Shown here piece by piece: positions 1 to 4,774 of a stretch of DNA of 5,308 nucleotides. The DNA comes from Bacilli bacterium (GTDB lineage: Bacteria; Bacillota_I; Bacilli_A; RF39; UBA660), in assembly GCA_017461465.1 (NCBI GenBank), contig JAFTYN010000022.1, forward strand, positions 1-5,308. Reading direction: 5' to 3'. The translations under genes and the position numbers were made by a program. Each line of letters begins with the position of its first letter. Positions within the stretch are counted from its first letter, which is position 1. The notes under the pieces were generated by a model that was given only the letters and a program-made list of their open reading frames with translations, was not told where the DNA came from and ran no database searches.

Positions 1-539
1 CCTATCTTTTTAGCATAAGTAAATAAATCTTTATAATCGCTTGTTGGATATAATGCTTCTGCTCCTGCTAAATCAACAGCACATACACCTTTTCTATAAA
101 AGTGTTTAGCTAAATCTATAACTTCCATATTTTCATCTAATGATGCACCTCGCATCATACAAAGTATTAAGTTTGTTTTAATATCTACTCTAGATAAACC
201 TGCTAAAATAGCTTCGACAACTTCATATTTATTTAAACCTTGTTCTAAATGCTTCATTGGTGCAAATCTTATTTCTGCATATAAAACTTTATCATTTTTT
301 AAATCTGTTGCTAATTCATAAGCAAGTCTACTTAAATTTTCTTTTGTTTGCATAGCAGATATTGGTGTTGAAAATTTTGTTAAGTAATCATTTAGATCTT
401 CACATTTATTTTTGGCAATCATTTCATATTTTACTTCTTCATGATTACGATTTAAAATTTCTGCGACAGAATCTGGTCTTACTGAACCATCTAGATGAAG
501 ATGTAACTCTATTTTAGGTAGTAATTTAAAATCTATCAT
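1..539 (-). CDS. add: Adenosine deaminase, N-terminal part (3' end cut by window edge)
   Basis: This is a metal-dependent amidohydrolase fold enzyme that deaminates adenosine and deoxyadenosine to inosine and deoxyinosine in the cytoplasm (purine salvage). About 179 residues are visible, roughly the first half of a family protein of about 330 to 340. Near the N-terminus, KIELHLHLDGSVRP (residues 9-22) holds the HxH zinc ligands His13 and His15. Further family-like segments are YAEIRFAP (87-94), LILCMMRG (124-131) and AVDLAGAE (154-161), which matches the family's conserved DLAG(x)E element. The later zinc His and catalytic Glu/His/Asp residues would lie beyond the left edge. The ATG at 539-537 overlaps the deoD TGA by four bases (ATGA). 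Only a weak, distant purine stretch (GGAAAG, 557-552) precedes it, so translation is probably coupled to deoD. AMP or adenine deaminase is less likely given the N-terminal signature. Confidence 0.9.
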   Translation of the reverse strand, partial: MIDFKLLPKIELHLHLDGSVRPDSVAEILNRNHEEVKYEMIAKNKCEDLNDYLTKFSTPISAMQTKENLSRLAYELATDLKNDKVLYAEIRFAPMKHLEQGLNKYEVVEAILAGLSRVDIKTNLILCMMRGASLDENMEVIDLAKHFYRKGVCAVDLAGAEALYPTSDYKDLFTYAKKI

Positions 540-1246
540 AGTTTAATTACACTTTCCATAGCTATTTCAATCATGGTCATTACATCATTTTGTCTATTTT
601 CACTTGATGCTCTTTCGCCAGTTATTAGATTATCTGTAACAGTTAGAATTTGAGCAGCTTTTTTTCCAAATTTTTTAGCATTATGAAATAGTGCGAATGA
701 TTCCATTTCACATGCCATACATCCATATTTATCATATAATTTTTTCTTTAATGTTTCATCTTCTTCATAAAATACATCACTACAATGAATATTAGCGATA
801 GTAATATGTTTATTTAATTCTTCTGCTGTTTCTCTTAAATAAAAATTAATATAGTCACTAGCATACATTATTTCATCTTCTACATTATCTTGAACTTTAG
901 CATATGTAGATTCTGAATAACTTCCATTTACTAAAACTAAATCTCCTAAATCTAAGTCTTTAGAGTAAGAACCACAAGTTCCTACTTTTATTATTTTATC
1001 TACATTATAAAATTTAAATAATTCATAAGAATATATTCCCATACTTGGTATTCCCATACCTGATGGCATTATAGTTACTTTTGTTCCTTTATATGTACCT
1101 GTAAAAGTATTCATTCCTCTTACATTGCTTACAAGTTTAGCATCTTCTAAAAACTTATCTGCTATTAACTTAGCTCTTACTGGATCACCAGGCATAATTA
1201 CTATTTTTGCTATTTCATTTTCTTTTGCTTCTATATGTGGTGTCAT
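536..1246 (-). CDS. deoD: Purine nucleoside phosphorylase, DeoD type
   Basis: This cytoplasmic hexameric-type phosphorylase cleaves purine (deoxy)ribonucleosides with phosphate to free base and (deoxy)ribose-1-phosphate. The 236-residue length is normal for the family, and the sequence aligns from end to end with E. coli and B. subtilis DeoD as I remember them. Visible active-site elements are His4 (MTPHIEA), the phosphate-binding loop GDPVRAK with Arg24, Arg43 in NVRGM, the GTCGS loop (89-93), the EMES motif (180-183, ribose and base binding), and Asp205 in LTVTDN with Arg218 in ENRQ, matching the catalytic Asp204/Arg217 pair of E. coli. One oddity is that the phosphate ligand Arg87 is Lys here (KIIKVGTCG). 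The start is well fixed by an AAGGAGG site five bases upstream. The gene follows the YcxB-like gene by 16 bases and overlaps add by four, so it is mid-operon. The fold is shared with MTA/SAH nucleosidase and uridine phosphorylase, but the motifs favour DeoD. Confidence 0.96.
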   Translation of the reverse strand: MTPHIEAKENEIAKIVIMPGDPVRAKLIADKFLEDAKLVSNVRGMNTFTGTYKGTKVTIMPSGMGIPSMGIYSYELFKFYNVDKIIKVGTCGSYSKDLDLGDLVLVNGSYSESTYAKVQDNVEDEIMYASDYINFYLRETAEELNKHITIANIHCSDVFYEEDETLKKKLYDKYGCMACEMESFALFHNAKKFGKKAAQILTVTDNLITGERASSENRQNDVMTMIEIAMESVIKL

Positions 1247-1250
1247 AAAA

Positions 1251-1258
1251 TCCTCCTT
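1251..1258 (-). promoter_or_regulatory. Strong ribosome binding site of deoD
   Basis: AAGGAGGA on the minus strand, with the AGGAGG core ending five bases before the deoD ATG. It sits within the 16-base gap after the stop of the upstream membrane-protein gene. It fixes the deoD start and suggests that deoD is translated efficiently in its own right. Confidence 0.9.
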
Positions 1259-1262
1259 ATTT

Positions 1263-1760
1263 TTATTTCTTTTTCTCTTTTTTAGGCTTATTTTCTTCTA
1301 CTATATTTATAAATTTTTCATATTCTTCTTCTGTACATAAACTTTGACTTAAAATCAATATTATATTTTTGGTGTATATTAAATAGTATTTACCATCATT
1401 TGATGTTTTTACTATATCTTTATAATAAATTTCAAGTTTGTTATCACTAGATTCTTGGATTATTTTTTCTTTAGTAGTTTTTAAAGTACAGTTACCATAT
1501 TTTACTAATCCTTTTTTTTCATTTATTGGTGCAAATATTTTACTTATAACTAAATTGGCAATCTTTAAAAGTGCATATATTAATGCAAACATACCAATAT
1601 ATAGTAAAAAAACAACTTTTATATTATCTAATATTAAGTCTCTTACAACAATCAAATAAAGTATTGATGCGAATATTATATAAATATTGTCATATTTAGA
1701 GTTTACTTTTCTTACTATTTTTTCATATTCTTTTTTTGTTAATTCGTATTCTATTTTCAT
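1263..1760 (-). CDS. Small two-helix membrane protein, YcxB-like
   Basis: This is a 165-residue protein of unproven function. A short polar N-terminus (1-24, containing the LTKKEYEKIV stretch) is followed by two hydrophobic segments, about residues 25-42 and 46-75, separated by a short charged turn (RDLILDN). The remaining ~90 residues form a soluble domain with alternating beta-like stretches (CTLKTTKEKIIQES, LEIYYKDIVKTS, KYYLIYTKNIILIL), a helical EEEYEKFINIVEEN and a lysine-rich end. This layout, with the YYKDI and YLIYTKN-type strands, resembles the YcxB-like C-terminal domain family of Bacillota membrane proteins. I infer that from pattern only, and no function is established for the family. 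There is no signal peptide. It is the first gene of the likely operon with deoD and add, 16 bases upstream of deoD, behind an extended -10 promoter. The ATG at 1760-1758 is chosen for reading-frame extent and the purine-rich AGGAAGAAG leader. Confidence 0.75.
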   Translation of the reverse strand: MKIEYELTKKEYEKIVRKVNSKYDNIYIIFASILYLIVVRDLILDNIKVVFLLYIGMFALIYALLKIANLVISKIFAPINEKKGLVKYGNCTLKTTKEKIIQESSDNKLEIYYKDIVKTSNDGKYYLIYTKNIILILSQSLCTEEEYEKFINIVEENKPKKEKKK

Positions 1761-1768
1761 ATCATCAT
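1757..1768 (-). other. Possible three-codon leader mini-ORF (ATG ATG ATA TGA)
   Basis: Two tandem ATG codons lie immediately upstream of, and out of frame with, the YcxB-like start. Read in their own frame they give Met-Met-Ile followed by TGA, and that TGA overlaps the true ATG as ATGA. The best Shine-Dalgarno-like stretch (AGGA, 1777-1774) is five bases from the first of these ATGs but 13 from the annotated start. Ribosomes might therefore load on the mini-ORF and restart at the gene. This could also be chance in an AT-rich leader. Confidence 0.35.
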
Positions 1769-1786
1769 CTTCTTCCTAACATCTAC

Positions 1787-1795
1787 ATTATAGCA
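1787..1795 (-). promoter_or_regulatory. Extended -10 promoter of the YcxB-like/deoD/add operon
   Basis: TGCTATAAT is a perfect extended -10 (TGnTATAAT) of the SigA type. The predicted transcript starts near 1780, giving a leader of about 20 bases before the ATG at 1760. No good -35 is visible at 17-18 bases; that region is a T-rich tract shared with the uvrA terminator (about 1810-1816). An extended -10 can act without a strong -35. Confidence 0.75.
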
Positions 1796-1805
1796 TAACA
1801 GTTAT
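1795..1805. repeat. Short inverted repeat ATAAC-A-GTTAT upstream of the -10
   Basis: A perfect 5-1-5 inverted repeat lies in the spacer just upstream of the extended -10 of the nucleoside-salvage operon. Its position would suit a repressor operator, but it is short and AT-rich and may be chance. No known regulator consensus is recognised in it. Confidence 0.25.
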
Positions 1806-1810
1806 TAAAA

Positions 1811-1841
1811 TAAAAAGAAAAAGCAGTAATTTACTGCTTTT
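1811..1841 (-). terminator. Rho-independent terminator of uvrA
   Basis: On the minus strand, arms AAAAGCAGTAA (1841-1831) and TTACTGCTTTT (1829-1819) are perfectly complementary around base 1830. In practice the stem would have about nine pairs closed by a small loop. It is followed by TTTTCTTTTTA. The upstream arm includes the last two bases of the uvrA stop codon, so there is no spacer between gene and hairpin. The T-tract then runs into the -35 region of the next promoter. Confidence 0.88.
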
Positions 1842-4650
1842 ATAATAATGGTTTTAAGAATTTACCTGTGTAACTTTCTTCCACTTTAGAAATCTCTTCT
1901 GGTGTTCCTTTAGCAACGATGGTACCACCGCCATCTCCACCTTCTGGACCTAAGTCAATAATGTAATCTGCTATTTTAATAACATCTAAATTATGTTCTA
2001 TAACTACAACAGTGTCTCCATTATCAACTATTCTTTGTAAAATAATAAGTAATTTCTTTATATCATCAGTATGAAGACCTGTTGTTGGCTCATCTAATAT
2101 GAATAAACTTTTACCTGTTGGTTTCTTTTGAAGTTCCTTAGCTAGTTTTACTCTAGCAGCTTCTCCACCTGATAATGTTGGAGCACTTTGACCTAGCTTA
2201 ATATAAGATAAACCAACATCCATAAGCATTTGAAGTTTATTTTTTACTTTAGGAATATTTTCAAAGAAATGATATGCTTCTTCTACCTGCATTTCAAGTA
2301 CATCATATATACTTTTTCCTTTATATTTAATTTGTAAAGTTTCTGTATTATATCTAGTACCACCACAAACTTCACAAGGAACATAAACATCTGGTAAGAA
2401 ATGCATTTCTATTCTTTTAACACCATCACCCCAACAAGCTTCACATCTACCACCTTTAACATTAAATGAGAATCTTCCTTTATCATATCCTCTCATTTTA
2501 GCTTCTTTTGTTTCAGTGAAAACTTCTCTTATATCGTCAAATACACCTGTGTATGTTGCTGGATTAGACCTTGGTGTTCTTCCTATTGGATTTTGTGATA
2601 TATCAACAACTTTGTCTATATTTTCTAAGCCTATAATTTCTTTACATTTACCAGGTTTTTCTTTAGTTTTATATAAACTATTACGTGCGTATTTATATAA
2701 AATTTCATTTACTAATGTACTTTTACCAGAACCTGATACTCCAGTTACACATGTAAGAGTACCTAGTGGAAATTTAACATTGATATTTTTTAGGTTATTT
2801 TCTTTAGCACCTTTTATTTCTATATACTTTTTATTTCCTTTTCTTCTAGTTTCAGGTACTTCAATTTTTAGTTCACCTTTTAAATATTTACCAGTTAAAC
2901 TATTTGGATTATCCATTACCTCAGCTGGTGTTCCTTCTGCTACAATATTACCACCATGAATACCTGCTCCTGGACCTATATCTACAAGATAATCAGCTGC
3001 TAGCATTGTATCTGTATCATGTTCTACAACTACTAATGTATTTCCTAAATCTCTCATTTCAAGTAATGAGTTAATTAACCTTTGATTATCTCTTTGATGT
3101 AACCCGATTGACGGTTCATCTAGTACATAAAGGACTCCAGTTAATCTTGAACCAATTTGTGTTGCTAATCTAATTCTTTGCGCTTCACCACCTGATAAAG
3201 TTGCAGCATTTCTAGCAAGTGTTAAGTATTCTAATCCTACGTTTATTAAAAATGATAATCTTGAATCTATTTCTTTTAATATTAAACGTGATATTTCTTT
3301 TTGTTCGTTAGTTAATTTTAGATTATTAATAAATTTATGTAATTCTTTTATACTTAATAAAGTCATTTCGTGAATATTCTTACTATTAATTTTAACTGCT
3401 AAAACTGATTCATTAAGACGAGCTCCATTACATGCTTCACATGGAAGTTCAGTCATATATCCTTCTATCCAGTCACGAATCCATCCACTTTTTGTTTCTA
3501 CATATCGTCTTTCTAAATTTGTAATTATACCTTCATAAAAATCTTTTTGAGTTCTTGTATTTCCGTTTTTTGAAACATATTTGAAATCTAAAATATCTGG
3601 TGTTCCATATAACAAAATATCAAGTTTTTCTCTAGGAATATCACTTATTTTAGCATTCATATCTATATCATAATAATTACATACTGTATCTATTTGAGTA
3701 TAAATAATATTAGTAGTATCATTTAAATTAATTGCTACTATTCCACCATCTTTTATGCTTTTACTTCTATCCGGAATAACTAAATCTTCATCTACTTTCA
3801 TTTTTATTCCAAGTCCTTTACATTCAGGACATGCACCATATGGAGCATTAAAAGAAAACATTCTAGGTTCTAATTCTGGTAAACTAAAATCACAATCTGG
3901 ACAAGCATATTTTTCACTCATTATGATTTCTTTATCACCAATTACATCTATTACTACTTTTCCTTTTGATAATTTACATGCAATTTCAATTGCTTCATAA
4001 AGTCTACTTCTAATATCTTCTTTTATTATTAGTCTATCTACTACAACTAAAATATTATGTTTCTTATTTTTTTCTAGTACTATCTCATCTGATAAATCAT
4101 AATCTTCATTATCTACTACTACTCTTACAAAACCATCTTTAACTAGTTTTTCTAATGTATCTACATGAGTTCCTTTTTCACCATATACAATTGGACTTAA
4201 TATTCTAATTTTTGTTCCTACTTCTAAACCTAATATTTGATTTGTCATTTCTTCAATACTTTGACTAGATATAGGTTTATTATGTATAGGACAGTAAGGT
4301 ATACCTATTCTTGCATATAAAAGTCTTAAATAATCATATATTTCTGTTACTGTTCCTACAGTACTTCGAGGATTTTTACTTGTTGTTTTTTGATCAATAC
4401 TAATAGCTGGTGACAAACCTTCGATCGAATCAACATCTGGTTTTTCTGAACCACCTAAAAACTGTCTAGCATATGCTGATAGACTTTCTATATATCTTCT
4501 TTCACCTTCTGCATAAATTGTATCAAACGCAAGTGATGATTTTCCTGAACCTGACACTCCTGTCATTACAATTAGCTTATTTTTAGGTAAAGTTATATCT
4601 ATATTTCTTAAATTATTTTCTCTAGCACCTTTTATAATAATATTTTCCAT
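1840..4650 (-). CDS. uvrA: Excinuclease ABC subunit UvrA
   Basis: This is the damage-sensing ATPase of nucleotide excision repair. The UvrA dimer scans DNA, recognises distorting lesions and loads UvrB, after which UvrC incises. The protein is complete at 936 residues (family about 940). It has two ABC modules: Walker A GVSGSGKSS (31-39) and GVSGSGKST (637-645), signatures LSGGE (485-489) and LSGGE (826-830), Walker B with VLDEP (509-513) and ILDEP (851-855), and H-loop His544 and His886. The UvrB-binding region is about 131-245, including GFVRVVVD (173-180). Zinc modules have cysteines 250/253/274/277 and 736/739/759/762. A further likely site is C120/H123 (CPIH) with C404/C407. A glycine-rich GGDGGG (904-909) lies near the C-terminus. 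The ATG at 4650-4648 follows a GAGGTG site by about five bases. The gene is monocistronic, with its own SOS-type operator region and terminator; uvrB is not adjacent. All key residues are intact. Confidence 0.99.
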   Translation of the reverse strand: MENIIIKGARENNLRNIDITLPKNKLIVMTGVSGSGKSSLAFDTIYAEGERRYIESLSAYARQFLGGSEKPDVDSIEGLSPAISIDQKTTSKNPRSTVGTVTEIYDYLRLLYARIGIPYCPIHNKPISSQSIEEMTNQILGLEVGTKIRILSPIVYGEKGTHVDTLEKLVKDGFVRVVVDNEDYDLSDEIVLEKNKKHNILVVVDRLIIKEDIRSRLYEAIEIACKLSKGKVVIDVIGDKEIIMSEKYACPDCDFSLPELEPRMFSFNAPYGACPECKGLGIKMKVDEDLVIPDRSKSIKDGGIVAINLNDTTNIIYTQIDTVCNYYDIDMNAKISDIPREKLDILLYGTPDILDFKYVSKNGNTRTQKDFYEGIITNLERRYVETKSGWIRDWIEGYMTELPCEACNGARLNESVLAVKINSKNIHEMTLLSIKELHKFINNLKLTNEQKEISRLILKEIDSRLSFLINVGLEYLTLARNAATLSGGEAQRIRLATQIGSRLTGVLYVLDEPSIGLHQRDNQRLINSLLEMRDLGNTLVVVEHDTDTMLAADYLVDIGPGAGIHGGNIVAEGTPAEVMDNPNSLTGKYLKGELKIEVPETRRKGNKKYIEIKGAKENNLKNINVKFPLGTLTCVTGVSGSGKSTLVNEILYKYARNSLYKTKEKPGKCKEIIGLENIDKVVDISQNPIGRTPRSNPATYTGVFDDIREVFTETKEAKMRGYDKGRFSFNVKGGRCEACWGDGVKRIEMHFLPDVYVPCEVCGGTRYNTETLQIKYKGKSIYDVLEMQVEEAYHFFENIPKVKNKLQMLMDVGLSYIKLGQSAPTLSGGEAARVKLAKELQKKPTGKSLFILDEPTTGLHTDDIKKLLIILQRIVDNGDTVVVIEHNLDVIKIADYIIDLGPEGGDGGGTIVAKGTPEEISKVEESYTGKFLKPLL

Positions 4651-4654
4651 ATTA

Positions 4655-4660
4655 CACCTC
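4655..4660 (-). promoter_or_regulatory. Ribosome binding site of uvrA
   Basis: GAGGTG on the minus strand, with GAGG six bases before the uvrA ATG. It supports this start over any internal Met. Confidence 0.8.
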
Positions 4661-4675
4661 GTTTTAACAGTAGTT

Positions 4676-4684
4676 ATTATACCA
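4676..4684 (-). promoter_or_regulatory. Downstream uvrA promoter, extended -10
   Basis: TGGTATAAT matches the extended -10 consensus TGnTATAAT. Predicted start is near 4669, giving a leader of about 19 bases. The expected -35 position (about 4699-4704) reads GTATGT, a poor match, so activity would rest on the extended -10. Confidence 0.7.
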
Positions 4685-4698
4685 CAATTTATTAAAAT

Positions 4699-4725
4699 AC
4701 ATACATTATAATATTAACATACATT
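4699..4725 (-). repeat. Direct repeat AATGTATGT, two copies 18 bases apart
   Basis: On the minus strand AATGTATGT occurs at 4725-4717 and 4707-4699. The first copy forms the right half of the LexA-like box; the second overlaps the end of the upstream TATAAT. The second copy has no matching GAAC left half, so it would be at most a half-site. The repeat may be chance in AT-rich DNA. Confidence 0.3.
4705..4710 (-). promoter_or_regulatory. Possible upstream uvrA promoter (-10 TATAAT)
   Basis: A second perfect TATAAT lies 29 bases upstream of the first. Its -35 region (TTACGA at 4734-4729, 18-base spacer) matches only three of six consensus bases. The LexA-like box covers the spacer and edge of this -35, a typical repressing position. 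It is weaker than the downstream promoter because it lacks the TG extension. Confidence 0.4.
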
Positions 4726-4731
4726 TGTTCG
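4718..4731 (-). promoter_or_regulatory. LexA (DinR-type) SOS box upstream of uvrA
   Basis: The minus strand reads CGAACAAATGTATG. Against the Gram-positive LexA consensus CGAACRNRYGTTYG as I know it, only position 12 fails (A for T). It lies 68 bases upstream of the uvrA ATG, between the terminator of the preceding gene and the uvrA -10 elements. uvrA is a classical SOS gene, so LexA repression relieved by RecA after DNA damage is the likely control. The match is seen in the sequence; the regulation is inferred. Confidence 0.75.
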
Positions 4732-4742
4732 TAAGTAAATAC

Positions 4743-4774
4743 AAAAAAAGTAGTAGCTATTATTCAGCTACCAC
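4743..4774 (-). terminator. Rho-independent terminator of the acidic-protein gene
   Basis: On the minus strand, GTGGTAGCT (4774-4766) pairs with AGCTACTAC (4758-4750) in nine pairs including one G-U. The loop is seven bases and is followed by seven T (4749-4743). The TAA stop codon of the gene spans 4762-4760, inside the loop, so the hairpin is built from the last coding codons. This insulates uvrA from read-through. Confidence 0.92.

Noticed and set aside
536..1246. Genetic code 4 (TGA = Trp), as in Mycoplasma
   Set aside because: deoD ends on TGA exactly at the add start and the protein has full family length there. The Trp codons checked in UvrA (residues 390, 394, 740) are TGG.
1125..1340. 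Plus-strand open frame of 71 codons with a Phe-rich end
   Set aside because: It is antisense to the deoD start and the end of the membrane-protein gene. The Phe runs come from AAA/GAA-rich coding on the other strand, and there is no ribosome binding site or family resemblance.
1438..1659. Plus-strand open frame of 73 codons
   Set aside because: It is fully antisense to the YcxB-like gene, has no Shine-Dalgarno sequence, and its composition mirrors the real gene.
2516..2959. Plus-strand open frame of 147 codons
   Set aside because: It lies inside uvrA opposite the second Walker A region, which is conserved coding sequence. It is a shadow of an unquestionable gene.
3755..4000. Plus-strand open frame of 81 codons
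   Set aside because: It is antisense to the first zinc module of uvrA, with no ribosome binding site or recognisable protein features.
4651..4759. A riboswitch or structured RNA in the uvrA upstream region
   Set aside because: The 109-base gap is accounted for by the preceding terminator, the SOS box, the promoters and a leader of about 20 bases, too short for a riboswitch.
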